A stretch of DNA of 64,000 nt from positions 62,001-126,000 of the forward strand of contig CAYXVE010000006.1 of assembly GCA_964468435.1 (NCBI GenBank), given 5' to 3'. The stretch's first letter is position 1; every line of letters starts with the position of its first letter. Positions 53,603 to 63,163 of the stretch are shown in pieces. Source of the DNA: JBCCTX01 sp964468435. Its GTDB lineage: Bacteria > Bacteroidota > Bacteroidia > J057. The position numbers and the translations under genes were made by a program. Under the pieces are notes generated by a model that worked only from the letters and a program-made list of their open reading frames with translations, did not search any database and was not told the origin of the DNA.

Positions 53603-56043
53603 ATATGTCTCTGATAGCATTTCTACGGATTATTTACAAACATTGGACCTTGCTCGTGCTATCTGCTTTTCTGTTATCTGGATTAATTTTCTGGAGTACC
53701 AGAAATGAAAAGCAGCAATTTACCTCTACAACACTTATCAATACAGGTCTGGTATCTGGCTATACCATTGAAAAAAGCAGATCTGGTAAGGTCGACTATG
53801 CCTACACGCAAAACGAATTTGCCAACCTGATCAGTCTAGCCACAGCTAATAATACACTTTATGAACTAAGCATAACTCTGTTTACAAAATGCCTACTGCT
53901 GGAAGAACCTGATCTATACCTGATAGCTCCTGAATCCTGGCAGGAAGCCACCCAGGATATTCCGCCATCTCTCCTCAACAACCTCAAAGTACCAGGTTCT
54001 TTTGAAGAGACATATTTCAATGTACAGAGTATGATGGATGTCACAGATGACAATCCCATCTTAGGTCTGATTACGGGAGGGAATAGCCTCTTTGGCATGG
54101 AGCACCTCAAATTGATCAAAGTTGCCAGAGAGGGTTCAAGCGATATGTTGCGTTTGACGTATACAACTACTGATCCGGGTATGTGCCGTGAGACTCTTGC
54201 TACGCTTACTGAAATATTTATCCGGAGACACCGAGAGATCAAGGAAGCCCAAACAGCCGATGTATTGGATTTCTTCAAAGAAGCTACAGAGAAATCTGCC
54301 AGCAGGCTGAGAGCAGCTGAAGATGAATTACTCGTTTTCCGTGTAAATAATAAAATTATCAACTACTACGAACAAACGCGATTCATATCTGCTAAAAAAG
54401 AGGAAATAGACGCACAGTTCAATACTGAGCTGATGGAATTTGCCTCAGCTGATACGGTCAGAAAAAGGCTGGAATACCAGTTGGCAAGTCGTACAGATCT
54501 ACCAGCTTTACACAAGGAAATTTCCATATTAAGAGATTCTTTGTTCTCTATCTCTGCAAGGATAGCCAGAGAGGAAGTACTTCAAAAAGGAATTTTGTCT
54601 GATTCCCTCTCTCTCCCCTTTGATACCCTACAAATACAAACTGCAAATCTATTTCAAAGAGCTAATCCCATTTGGCTGCGTACTTCCGAAACCGATTATG
54701 CTGTGTATCCTTCCCCTGTATCTGAGCAGAGTCTTGCTAAGATATTTGAATACTCCGGTAGGAAAGGTGAGCAAACGGCTATTTATGATACACGCTTTAT
54801 ACTTAAAGATAAGAAACCGATGTTGGTAGCAAATACAAAATGGGAGGGGTTGAAAAGGCAGGAAAAAGCCTTGAAAGAAGAAATTCTAGATGCAGCTGCC
54901 CAAAGTTACTACGTCAACAATACCCCTCAGGGCATACCTACCGAACAATTGCTTACACAGTGGTTGGACAATATCACAAGGTATGAAGAGTCGAAGATAC
55001 GCCTCAAGATCATCAAACAACGCCAAAATGAATTTGAACAGATATACAGCAAGTTTGCTCCCTGGGGATCGAAACTCAAACGCATCGAGCGGGAGATCGA
55101 CGTATCTGAGCGCGAATACCTGGCCAATTTACACAGCTATAATCAGGCTCTGCTCCATCAGAAAAATATGCTAATGGCTACTAATCTCAAGATCATGGAT
55201 GCTCCATTTTATCCTACCAAGCCCGCATCTTCTAAGAGGATCATGCTGGTAGCAGTGAGTTTCATCGCCGGTATGGTATTGCCGCTCGCTGTATTACTGG
55301 CTATGGAGTTTCTCGATAATACCCTGAGAAAACCGTCACGTGCGACCAAGATTACAGGGCTAAGTCTTGCAGGAGGTTTACCCAAAATACCCGGTAGTTC
55401 CAAAAATTGGGGAGGCATCAGATTCGATGAGGTGAAAAAACGCTGCCTGAAACAAATCATACAGGACTTTCAACTGGAATTGATGCCTATTAGCCAACAT
55501 CCTAGAGTAATTGCATTCACCAGTACACGAGAGAAAGAAGGGAAGACATTTATCACGCAGTTACTCTCAAATCGGCTTAGAAACCTGGGTGAAAAAGTAC
55601 TGACCCTGTATCCTCAGAAGGGTTCCGATGCCATGGCTTCTGTTCATCGCGATGACCTGATCTATCCTGTTGATACTAGGATCGAAGTTATGGTATCGCT
55701 ATTTGATCTTTGCAAAGAGAACAACATAGATTACAACCAATACAATTGGTTGCTAATAGAAGTGCCAGGAATCCTGGCAAATGCTTTCCCCCTTAATGTA
55801 TTAAGCGAATCGCATCTCACCCTGCTGGTATGTCGTGCCAATAAAATCTGGAATCACGGAGACAAAAAAGCATTGGAATTGCTAAAAAAAGGATACCAGA
55901 AAGATCCAAAACTCCTTGTCAATGCTACACAGCCCGATGTATTGGAAGAAATAATCGGTGAGATCCCTAAACGTAGAAGTTGGATGAGGAAGCTGATCAA
56001 AAAACTAGCTGGGTTAGGTTTTTCTGAGAAAAATAAAATTTAG
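53599..56043 (+). CDS. Wzz/GumC-like polysaccharide co-polymerase with degenerate tyrosine-kinase domain
   Basis: 814 residues. Transmembrane helices at ~14-34 and ~550-572 (IMLVAVSFIAGMVLPLAVLLAM) bracket a long periplasmic helical region, the polysaccharide co-polymerase plan. The C-terminal cytosolic domain looks like a BY-kinase (TSTREKEGKTFITQLL near residues 640-656), but the Walker B region near 717 reads WLLIEVPG without the expected Asp, and no terminal tyrosine cluster is visible. So the kinase is probably inactive or altered. It should control chain length and connect inner membrane to the TolC-like exporter encoded just before it (4-bp overlap). Confidence 0.82.
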   Translation: MNMSLIAFLRIIYKHWTLLVLSAFLLSGLIFWSTRNEKQQFTSTTLINTGLVSGYTIEKSRSGKVDYAYTQNEFANLISLATANNTLYELSITLFTKCLLLEEPDLYLIAPESWQEATQDIPPSLLNNLKVPGSFEETYFNVQSMMDVTDDNPILGLITGGNSLFGMEHLKLIKVAREGSSDMLRLTYTTTDPGMCRETLATLTEIFIRRHREIKEAQTADVLDFFKEATEKSASRLRAAEDELLVFRVNNKIINYYEQTRFISAKKEEIDAQFNTELMEFASADTVRKRLEYQLASRTDLPALHKEISILRDSLFSISARIAREEVLQKGILSDSLSLPFDTLQIQTANLFQRANPIWLRTSETDYAVYPSPVSEQSLAKIFEYSGRKGEQTAIYDTRFILKDKKPMLVANTKWEGLKRQEKALKEEILDAAAQSYYVNNTPQGIPTEQLLTQWLDNITRYEESKIRLKIIKQRQNEFEQIYSKFAPWGSKLKRIEREIDVSEREYLANLHSYNQALLHQKNMLMATNLKIMDAPFYPTKPASSKRIMLVAVSFIAGMVLPLAVLLAMEFLDNTLRKPSRATKITGLSLAGGLPKIPGSSKNWGGIRFDEVKKRCLKQIIQDFQLELMPISQHPRVIAFTSTREKEGKTFITQLLSNRLRNLGEKVLTLYPQKGSDAMASVHRDDLIYPVDTRIEVMVSLFDLCKENNIDYNQYNWLLIEVPGILANAFPLNVLSESHLTLLVCRANKIWNHGDKKALELLKKGYQKDPKLLVNATQPDVLEEIIGEIPKRRSWMRKLIKKLAGLGFSEKNKI

Positions 56044-56044
56044 C

Positions 56045-57256
56045 ATGATGAAGGAACGCAATATCGTATGCCTGAGCTTCCCTGCATGGGATGGTAACTA
56101 TGTGAAGTCGACTGTAAAACTCATGTGCGCGCTCACGGAATTCAACAGAGTGTTGTTTGTTGACTATACCTATACTTGGAAGGATGTCCTCAAAGGGGTT
56201 TTTAGATCTCACAAACATATTCCCTGGAAACGAATTCTAGGTTTAAAAGACCGTGTAAGATATGTCGCTCTTCCCCATTCCAGTATATGTGTGCTTAGCC
56301 TGCCGCCTCTACTTCCCTACAACTGGGCCCGTTCCTATCATCTGGCAAGTATTATTGTGAAGGTTAATGCCTTCTGGATAAAACGTTCAGTTAGAAGAGC
56401 TATCAAGAAACTACATATGGAGGAACATATCGTGATCAACGCACTTAATCCCGTATATGGTATTGCGCTAGCTGGAAAACTTAATGAGAACCTTCTTATC
56501 TATTACTGTTATGATGAGATTAGCGCAGCGAAGTGGATCTCTAGGCATGGAAAGACTGCGGAAGAAAAGTACTTACCCATGGTCGATGCCGTAGTCACCA
56601 CTTCTAAACAACTCAAACAAAAGAAAAAGGCATATCAGCCTCATTGCTACCGTGTACCCAATGGAGTTGATCTGGCTCTCTTTGATCCCAAACCAGCAAC
56701 AGTGCAGGAATCGCGATATAAAAAGACCATAGTTGGTTATTTGGGGAGTGTGGATGAGCGGCTCGATGTTGAGTTGCTCAAATCCTTGTTTGAACAAATG
56801 CCGGAATTGGAGTTTCAGTTTTTAGGAAGAATCACTTCCATCAAGATTATGAACATCCTCAAAAAATTCTCTAATGTAAAAATTTTGGGTCCAAAAGCAC
56901 CTGATGAACTCAACAATTATCTACATCAATGGGAAGTAGGAATCATCCCTTTTGTAAAAAATGAATTCACTGCTGGTATTTATCCTATGAAAATCAATGA
57001 GTATCTGGCTACTGGACTCCCTATTGTCAGTACAAGGTTTGGAGATATGGATGATTTCGAAGAAGTAGCCAGTATATGTGATGATATTCCGGCTTTCCTT
57101 GAAGCTGTAGTTACCGAAATGATGGAAAATGACAGGGATAAAGTTCAAAGAAGACTTGAATTTGCCAGCGCAAACACCTGGGAATCAAGGGCAAGAGACC
57201 TGGTGAAAATACTGAATAAACATATACTGGATACATCCAAGCTCATCATAAAATAA
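56045..57256 (+). CDS. Glycosyltransferase, GT-B fold (family 1/4-like)
   Basis: 403 residues. Starts with IVCLSFPAWDGNYVKSTVKLM (a donor-side entry helix typical of these cytosolic enzymes), and has VDAVVTTSKQL, HCYRVPNGVDLALF and the second Rossmann domain VGYLGSVDERLDVELL. The acceptor/donor site GIIPFVKNEFTAGIYPMKINEYLATGLPIVST lacks a full EX7E but holds KINEYLATG, as in TuaH/GumK-like transferases. It starts two bases after the co-polymerase stop. Sugar not predictable. Confidence 0.85.
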   Translation: MMKERNIVCLSFPAWDGNYVKSTVKLMCALTEFNRVLFVDYTYTWKDVLKGVFRSHKHIPWKRILGLKDRVRYVALPHSSICVLSLPPLLPYNWARSYHLASIIVKVNAFWIKRSVRRAIKKLHMEEHIVINALNPVYGIALAGKLNENLLIYYCYDEISAAKWISRHGKTAEEKYLPMVDAVVTTSKQLKQKKKAYQPHCYRVPNGVDLALFDPKPATVQESRYKKTIVGYLGSVDERLDVELLKSLFEQMPELEFQFLGRITSIKIMNILKKFSNVKILGPKAPDELNNYLHQWEVGIIPFVKNEFTAGIYPMKINEYLATGLPIVSTRFGDMDDFEEVASICDDIPAFLEAVVTEMMENDRDKVQRRLEFASANTWESRARDLVKILNKHILDTSKLIIK

Positions 57257-57282
57257 TTCAAAAATTATTTATTTATTTTTCG

Positions 57283-57290
57283 TATATTTG
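57283..57290 (+). promoter_or_regulatory. Candidate -7 element before the Wzy-like gene
   Basis: TATATTTG fits TAnnTTTG and is 36 bp before the ATG at 57326, in a 69-bp AT-rich gap that is one of the few longer gaps in the locus. No convincing -33 TTG. Confidence 0.35.
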
Positions 57291-57325
57291 AAAATATATT
57301 ATTTCAGCAACTAAGATTAATTCTT

Positions 57326-58795
57326 ATGCCTGGCAATCCCATTTCAGGTCGTATTGGCTCTGATAAATTTCTACCCTTGCATAAACAGATGGCCCTGGTG
57401 ATGGTCTGCTGTGGGGTAGGTTTTGTTGCCAGTAAAATGGGATTGATTGGAGGATTGGCGCTCATCGTCATGCCAATAGGGATATTTTTCCTGGGAGCTA
57501 TGTTTGTGAATCCCAGGATTGGGATATTTTCTTCTTTGTTTATGTCATTTTTCATCTCTGGATTTGGACTATATATAGATGCTCCATGGGGTTTGACCCT
57601 GGATATTTTTCTATTTATGTCTTGGCTTGGACTGATCTTCAGAGATTTTAAAAATACTGACTGGACTCCTTTACGAAATGATATTGTATATGTATTACTC
57701 GCTTGGTATGGATTTATTGTCTTTCAACTGGTAAATCCCGAAGCACCCGGACCTGTAGCCTGGTTTTATGCCATGCGTGGTGTAGGATTCTATCAGTTGC
57801 TGGGAGCTACCCTGGTATTTATGCTCTATCGGAATCCCAAATGGGTGGATCATTTTCTGGTGACCATCATGATCATTTCGCTTTTGGGTACACTGTGGGG
57901 GCTACGCCAACAGATCTTTGGGGTAAATTCTGCAGAGTACAGATGGTTGTGGGATGAAAACCACCATGAAGAACACATTCTTTTTGGTGTATTGAGGGTA
58001 TTCTCTTTTTATAGCGATGCAGGTCAGTTTGGCGCTTCACAGGCGATGATGAGCCTAATCGCTGGAATTATAGCTCTTGGGAATGTAAATACCAAAACGC
58101 GTGTCTTCTATGGGATTTGTTGTATCATGACCTTCATTGGGTTTGCTATTTCAGGAACGAGAGGTGCTTTGGCCATTCCTGCTGCCGGAGGGCTGATTTT
58201 TTTGGTTACTTCCAAAAACTTCCGCATTCTCGTCCCTGGACTCCTGGCCCTATTTATGATATTTTATATCCTAAAATATACCAAAGCCTTTCAGCATGTC
58301 GAGCAGGTGCGCAGAATGCGTACAGCACTTGATCCAAACAATCCATCGCTGAAAAACAGGCTGGATAATCAAAAAAGATTTGGTAGATACCTGGCTAGCC
58401 GACCCCTAGGAGGAGGAATAGGATCAGCAGGCTTCTGGGGTTCTAGATTTAACCCAGGCTCTTTCTTGTCTTTGGCTACCGATAGCTGGTATGTTAAAAT
58501 ATGGGCGGAAACAGGTATTGTAGGTATCTGTTTTCACTTATTTACACTAGGATATATTATGGGGAAAGGTGGGCATATCGTGTGGCATATCAGGCATCCC
58601 GCACTCAAGCAGAAAATTATGGCGCTATACAGTGCCTATGGCGGCGTGCTTCTTTCCAGCTATGGGAATCAGGTATTTGGACAAGTGCCCACCGGTATGA
58701 TTATGACTATATCCATACCCTTGATCATGATGGCACCTATGTATGACAAAATGTTGATCAAAGAAGAAAATGGAACATATAATGAACATTCTTAA
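57326..58795 (+). CDS. O-antigen ligase/polymerase-like (Wzy) membrane protein
   Basis: 489 residues with ten or more transmembrane helices. The large periplasmic loop contains PLGGGIGSAGFWGSRF and LATDSWYVKIWAETGIVG, the pattern conserved in the Wzy_C/O-antigen ligase family (loop Arg/His/Glu region). It probably polymerises repeat units in the periplasm, with the upstream Wzz-like protein controlling length. Its stop overlaps the start of the next glycosyltransferase by 26 bp. It could alternatively be a ligase; substrate not visible. Confidence 0.88.
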   Translation: MPGNPISGRIGSDKFLPLHKQMALVMVCCGVGFVASKMGLIGGLALIVMPIGIFFLGAMFVNPRIGIFSSLFMSFFISGFGLYIDAPWGLTLDIFLFMSWLGLIFRDFKNTDWTPLRNDIVYVLLAWYGFIVFQLVNPEAPGPVAWFYAMRGVGFYQLLGATLVFMLYRNPKWVDHFLVTIMIISLLGTLWGLRQQIFGVNSAEYRWLWDENHHEEHILFGVLRVFSFYSDAGQFGASQAMMSLIAGIIALGNVNTKTRVFYGICCIMTFIGFAISGTRGALAIPAAGGLIFLVTSKNFRILVPGLLALFMIFYILKYTKAFQHVEQVRRMRTALDPNNPSLKNRLDNQKRFGRYLASRPLGGGIGSAGFWGSRFNPGSFLSLATDSWYVKIWAETGIVGICFHLFTLGYIMGKGGHIVWHIRHPALKQKIMALYSAYGGVLLSSYGNQVFGQVPTGMIMTISIPLIMMAPMYDKMLIKEENGTYNEHS

Positions 58796-59954
58796 CCTTG
58801 CTTATTGGTTGTTGCAGGCCTACTGGATATGGGCTGTAGGATTTATGCTCATATTTGCGTTGGCCGCTTTTCTGCCGCAAAGAAAACAAAAAAAGGCACC
58901 TGTATTATCTACGAGATTCCTCGTCCTGATTCCTGCATATAAAGAAGATGGAGTCATTGTCGAAACAGCACGCCAAGCGCTGATGCAGTTTTACCCACAT
59001 CAGCTTTACGATGTGGTGGTCATTGCGGACCAACTCAATCATCGTACACTTACTGAACTCAATAAACTCCCCATAGAAGTTGTTCACGTCAACTTCGAAA
59101 ATAGTACCAAAGCCAAGGCCCTGCGTAAAGCCCTGGACGATCTACCTGAGATCTATCACGCAGTTGCCATCCTGGACGCTGACAATCATGCAGCACCCGA
59201 CTTTTTGATTCATATGAACAATTCGATGCGTGAGGGCTATGTAGCTGTACAAGGACGGCGTATTCCCAAAAATAAAGACAGCCATATGGCAATCCTTGAT
59301 GGTGTCAGTGAAGAGATCAATAATCGCATTTATTGCAAAGGACATAACGCCCTGGAATTCTCCTCAAAATTGTCGGGATCGGGAATGGCGTTCGAATACC
59401 ATCTTTTCAAAGAAATCATGCAAACCGTAGACGCTGTCGGCGGATTTGACAAAGAATTAGAACTCAAATATACCCAGCGTGGAAAAAAAGTAATTTATGA
59501 TCATCATGCCAAAGTATACGATGAAAAAGTAAGTTCCGGCAAGGTCTTCGCTAAGCAGCGGAAAAGATGGTTGTCAGCGCAATATCATTATCTTAGACGA
59601 TTTTTTCTACCCGGTCTTAAACAGTTGTTTACCAGTTTCAATATAGACTTTTTCAACCGTGTCATTCAACTGGCTTTACCCCCCAGGCTGCTTATGCCTG
59701 CCTTTCTGGGGCTGGCTACTGTTATCAGTATCATTATTGGCCAGGGATGGATATTCTGGTCAGTATTATTCTTGCTAAATGTACTCTCATTCGTGATCGC
59801 CATTCCCGCTTACTTGTGGAATGAACAGCTTTTCAAGAGTTTACTGAGATTACCTGTAGTAATATGGTATGCATTTCTGGCGATAATCAGGCTCAAGGGA
59901 GCCAACAAGCAATTTATACATACACCACACGGAATGTCATCTGAAGAATCTTAA
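58770..59954 (+). CDS. Membrane glycosyltransferase family 2
   Basis: 394 residues. N-terminal helix (AYWLLQAYWIWAVGFMLIFALAAF), then a GT-A domain: LVLIPAYKEDGVI, ILDADNHAAPDFL (DxD-like), FSSKLSGSGMAFEY, and QRKRWLSAQYHYL, the Q/RxxRW motif of processive inverting enzymes. Two or three C-terminal helices follow. Similar to cellulose/hyaluronan-synthase-like GT2 without extra pore helices; could be processive. ATG may be 58770 or 58782 (MNILNLAYW); both overlap the wzy-like gene. Confidence 0.9.
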   Translation: MEHIMNILNLAYWLLQAYWIWAVGFMLIFALAAFLPQRKQKKAPVLSTRFLVLIPAYKEDGVIVETARQALMQFYPHQLYDVVVIADQLNHRTLTELNKLPIEVVHVNFENSTKAKALRKALDDLPEIYHAVAILDADNHAAPDFLIHMNNSMREGYVAVQGRRIPKNKDSHMAILDGVSEEINNRIYCKGHNALEFSSKLSGSGMAFEYHLFKEIMQTVDAVGGFDKELELKYTQRGKKVIYDHHAKVYDEKVSSGKVFAKQRKRWLSAQYHYLRRFFLPGLKQLFTSFNIDFFNRVIQLALPPRLLMPAFLGLATVISIIIGQGWIFWSVLFLLNVLSFVIAIPAYLWNEQLFKSLLRLPVVIWYAFLAIIRLKGANKQFIHTPHGMSSEES

Positions 59955-59968
59955 AAACACAACTGCTT

Positions 59969-60091
59969 ATGATGGGAGAAGGAATGCCCTGGAACATTAT
60001 TTTCATTTTCATAATTCTCGGCTTCATACTGGGAGTCAACTCGTCCAGAAGAGAACATCAGGAAGAACTACAAGATGAAGAAAAAACTTAA
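59969..60091 (+). CDS. Small one-helix membrane protein, 40 residues
   Basis: A 41-codon frame from ATG 59969 to TAA 60091: a hydrophobic helix (IIFIFIILGFILGV) between a short N-terminus and a charged acidic tail (RREHQEELQDEEKT). It fills the gap between two glycosyltransferase genes, starts 15 bp after the first stop, and overlaps the second gene by 17 bp, so translational coupling is plausible. No homologue known to me; a scaffold or regulator of the membrane GT complex is a guess. Confidence 0.55.
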   Translation: MMGEGMPWNIIFIFIILGFILGVNSSRREHQEELQDEEKT

Positions 60092-61265
60092 CCTACTGTT
60101 GGTTTCAAAGTCCTTGCCAAACTCATTCAAAGGAGGAATACAAACACATGTATGGGCACTGAGCAAATGGCTGCAAATGCAAGGCCACGAAGTAACGATT
60201 TTATCAGGAGGTGAAGCTTGGAAGTCAGAATATACTGAAAAAAAAGAAGGAAGAAAGATTATACGTATTCCCTTTTTTCCAGGCAGACGAATGCCTTTCC
60301 TCAAATTAAGTATAGAAGAATTTGCCTTCTCATTTGCGGCTTACAAGTGGATGAAAGCACATGCACATAAATACGATATTGTACACATCCAGGGAAGAAG
60401 TGGCGCATGGATCCCTTTATCTAAACAGTTTAAGGTGGTGGCAACCTATCATGGATTGATCAAGATGGAGATCCAACAAAAACTTTCCTTTAGGAACATT
60501 GATCTATGGTTACATGCAAAGCTGGCACGCTGGCTAGAACAGCTACCCTTTAAAAGGGCTCATGCCATCATTTATGTGAGTTATGAAATCCAAAAACGAA
60601 TCGCTACCGTTTATGGCAAACCTTTACAACCTCAACAGGTCATATACAACGGTATAGACCGGGACACACCGGAAATAACACCGGATCCTAATTCCAAAAC
60701 GCTGATTTTTGTAGGAAGGCTACATCCTGTGAAGGGCACATCGGACCTGATAAAAGCTATCCCCATGGTTGACCCTGGCATATCTTGTATATTGATTGGA
60801 GATGGCCCTATGAAGAATGAATTGAATCAACTAATCGACAAGCTTCAGCTTCGCAAACGCGTACAAATACTCGGTAGCTTGTCCCACGAGAAAGTCATGG
60901 AACATATCTGTAAAAGCTATGCGCTTATTCTGCCTTCCTACTACGAGACACAAGGTATTGTATTGATGGAGGCCAACATTCAAAGCATACCTGTGCTGGC
61001 CAGTAATATTAGCGGGATCAAGGAAGTTGTTAGAGACAACTACAATGGTTTACTCTTTGAGCCAGGAAATAGCCAGGAAATAGCCGATAAGATTAATTAT
61101 CTCTTTTCACACCCTGAGGAGGCGCGTAGAATGGGATCATGCGGAAAACAGTATGTCATCGACAAATTTCATTGGAGCAGGATTGCTAAAGATACAATAT
61201 CCCTGTATTACCATACACTGAATGAAGTACCCCAACAAGAGCTCACTACTGAGGTATATTCCTAA
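60075..61265 (+). CDS. Glycosyltransferase family 4
   Basis: 396 residues, GT-B fold. N-terminal domain begins LLLVSKSLPNSFKGGIQTHVWALS (glycine-rich acceptor loop). The C-terminal domain has LIFVGRLHPVKGTSDLIKA, IGDGPMKNELNQL and LPSYYETQGIVLMEANIQSIPVLASN, containing the EX7E donor site (Glu in YETQ and in LMEA). It is a retaining, cytosolic enzyme that adds one sugar to the repeat unit. It overlaps the small ORF upstream. After it comes a 180-bp AT-rich gap. Confidence 0.93.
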   Translation: MKKKLNLLLVSKSLPNSFKGGIQTHVWALSKWLQMQGHEVTILSGGEAWKSEYTEKKEGRKIIRIPFFPGRRMPFLKLSIEEFAFSFAAYKWMKAHAHKYDIVHIQGRSGAWIPLSKQFKVVATYHGLIKMEIQQKLSFRNIDLWLHAKLARWLEQLPFKRAHAIIYVSYEIQKRIATVYGKPLQPQQVIYNGIDRDTPEITPDPNSKTLIFVGRLHPVKGTSDLIKAIPMVDPGISCILIGDGPMKNELNQLIDKLQLRKRVQILGSLSHEKVMEHICKSYALILPSYYETQGIVLMEANIQSIPVLASNISGIKEVVRDNYNGLLFEPGNSQEIADKINYLFSHPEEARRMGSCGKQYVIDKFHWSRIAKDTISLYYHTLNEVPQQELTTEVYS

Positions 61266-61408
61266 ATACTGAAACTTTTCATCCAGATGCTGCTATGTTT
61301 ATGCCGGCAGGATTACTACTTATCGAAGGATTTTTAGTACTGTTTTAATACCATAATTTTTATATTATATTTTTTAAAATTTACTATTTTTATTATATTT
61401 AAAAATAT

Positions 61409-61428
61409 AACCTCCCCTTCCGGAGGTT
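61409..61428. other. GC-rich hairpin in the methyltransferase leader
   Basis: AACCTCC (61409-61415) pairs with GGAGGTT (61422-61428), 7 bp, 6-base loop, 17 bp before the ATG at 61446. The right arm contains GGAGGT, a Shine-Dalgarno-like sequence, buried in the stem. Confidence 0.4.
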
Positions 61429-61445
61429 TGATGTAAGCTAGTCAT

Positions 61446-62252
61446 ATGGATTTCGTATTTGGAAAATACCAGTCTCATACCAGTGATAAATTATCGCGGT
61501 ATCCCTTGCTTAGTAAAGTCGTCTCAAGACTTTTTGGTTACACAAACTTGGGCAACTATGCTCGTTCCAGAATCTTTATCAGGCTGCTCAAGCAGCTTCC
61601 CGTTGAAAAATTCCATAAAATCCTAGATTTAGGATGTGGTTATGGAGAGTATTCATTTATGTTGGCTGATGCCTTTCCCAAGTGCAAGATCACAGCACTA
61701 GATATAGATCAGGATCGTATCCGGACCGTCAACAGAGCTATAGATGAGGTCGGCATAAGCAATATCCGGACCGTCAATCACTTTCTGGAAGAAGAACCCC
61801 TAAAGGAAACGTATGACTTTATTTTCTCCGTTGATGTTTTTGAACACATACAGGAATCACACATGCCCTTTGCAGCGGCATACGACCGCCTGAAGCCGAG
61901 TGGCTATATGATGGTCAAAATCCCTAATGTAACACAAAAAACGATACTTCCGGATCATTGGTTTGAAGAGCATCACGAATGGCTCGATGAAGAACATGTT
62001 GGTCAGATCTATGACCTGGAAGGGTTGAGGAAACGCTTCAAAGCAGAAGGATTTGAAATCATTCATTCCAGCTATTCAGATGGTTGGCTCTCAAGACTGG
62101 GCTGGGAACTCGCTTATTTGACCAAAAAAGGGGGATATATTCCTCAACTGACTTTTTTACCCATTGCCAAGATACTCGTTCACCTGGACCATACGCTTCA
62201 CAAGGGTAAATGTGGAAATGCTATTCAGGTAATCGGACGTAAACCATCCTGA
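61446..62252 (+). CDS. Class I SAM-dependent methyltransferase
   Basis: 268 residues, a Rossmann methyltransferase with motif I ILDLGCGYGEYSFMLADAF (about residues 58-76), motif II-like ITALDIDQDRI, and FSVDVFEHI as post-III. It may methylate a sugar or lipid carrier of the polysaccharide, as is common in such loci. The N-terminal ~50 residues are basic and probably contact the membrane or acceptor. It starts a new group after the hairpin gap; next gene begins 7 bp after its stop. Confidence 0.9.
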   Translation: MDFVFGKYQSHTSDKLSRYPLLSKVVSRLFGYTNLGNYARSRIFIRLLKQLPVEKFHKILDLGCGYGEYSFMLADAFPKCKITALDIDQDRIRTVNRAIDEVGISNIRTVNHFLEEEPLKETYDFIFSVDVFEHIQESHMPFAAAYDRLKPSGYMMVKIPNVTQKTILPDHWFEEHHEWLDEEHVGQIYDLEGLRKRFKAEGFEIIHSSYSDGWLSRLGWELAYLTKKGGYIPQLTFLPIAKILVHLDHTLHKGKCGNAIQVIGRKPS

Positions 62253-62259
62253 TCATATC

Positions 62260-63159
62260 ATGAGCAAATTACATCATCCCAGGATATCTATCGTTACGGT
62301 AAATTATCGCAACCCAGCCATTACTATTGAGTTGCTTCACTCTCTGTATAGATGTACTTTTCAGGACTTTGAAATCATTGTAGTGGAAAATTCACCATTC
62401 AATGATCCTACGGAGCTTTATCGCGAAGCTTTTCCCGATGTAAAAGTGATCATCAGCGAAAAGAATCTAGGATTTGCTGGAGGAAATAACCTGGGAATAA
62501 AAGCTACAATAGGGGAATTTGTCTACTTTATCAATAACGATACAGAAGTAGTCACAGAGACTTTCACCCCATTGCTGAAAGTCATGGACCAGGATAAGCT
62601 TATCGGTGCCATCTGTCCCAAAATCAAATATCATCAGGACCCCAAACGAATCCAATTTGCTGGTTTTACAGAAGTGAACGCACTAGGTAGAAATAAAATG
62701 ATGGGGAAAAATGAAATTGATCAGGGACAATATGATCAGGGGATCAATATTCCCTATGGCCATGGTGCAGCGATGATGGTCAGGAAAAAGGTCATTGATG
62801 AGGTTGGCCTGATGCCTGAACACTATTTTCTCTACTATGAGGAACTAGACTGGAGTATTCAGATCGTCAGGTCAGGGTATTATATCCGTTATGAACCCCG
62901 GGGCGTCATTTATCACAAAGAGTCCATGACTGTGGGTAAAATGAGTCCACTGAAAACCTTTTACATTAACAGAAACAGAATCTTATTCATGCGAAAAAAT
63001 ATGCACGGATGGAAAGCATGTATATTCTACCTCTATTATCTGTGTATAGCATTTCCCAAAAACCTGATAACACATACCTTAAAACGAGAGTGGGAGCACG
63101 TACGATCATTGCTGCGTGCTACGGCTCAGGGGTTTGGGAGGATTCATTTAGTCAAGTAA
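62260..63159 (+). CDS. Glycosyltransferase family 2
   Basis: 299 residues, GT-A fold, rhamnosyltransferase-like WbbL type: ISIVTVNYRNPAITIELLHSL, EIIVVENSPFND, NLGFAGGNNLGIK, FINNDTEV (DxD) and FLYYEELDWSIQIVRSGY. A C-terminal amphipathic/hydrophobic segment (CIFYLYYLCIAFPKN) may touch the membrane. Inverting activity. It precedes another GT2 gene by 4 bp. Confidence 0.93.
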   Translation: MSKLHHPRISIVTVNYRNPAITIELLHSLYRCTFQDFEIIVVENSPFNDPTELYREAFPDVKVIISEKNLGFAGGNNLGIKATIGEFVYFINNDTEVVTETFTPLLKVMDQDKLIGAICPKIKYHQDPKRIQFAGFTEVNALGRNKMMGKNEIDQGQYDQGINIPYGHGAAMMVRKKVIDEVGLMPEHYFLYYEELDWSIQIVRSGYYIRYEPRGVIYHKESMTVGKMSPLKTFYINRNRILFMRKNMHGWKACIFYLYYLCIAFPKNLITHTLKREWEHVRSLLRATAQGFGRIHLVK

Positions 63160-63163
63160 ACCT

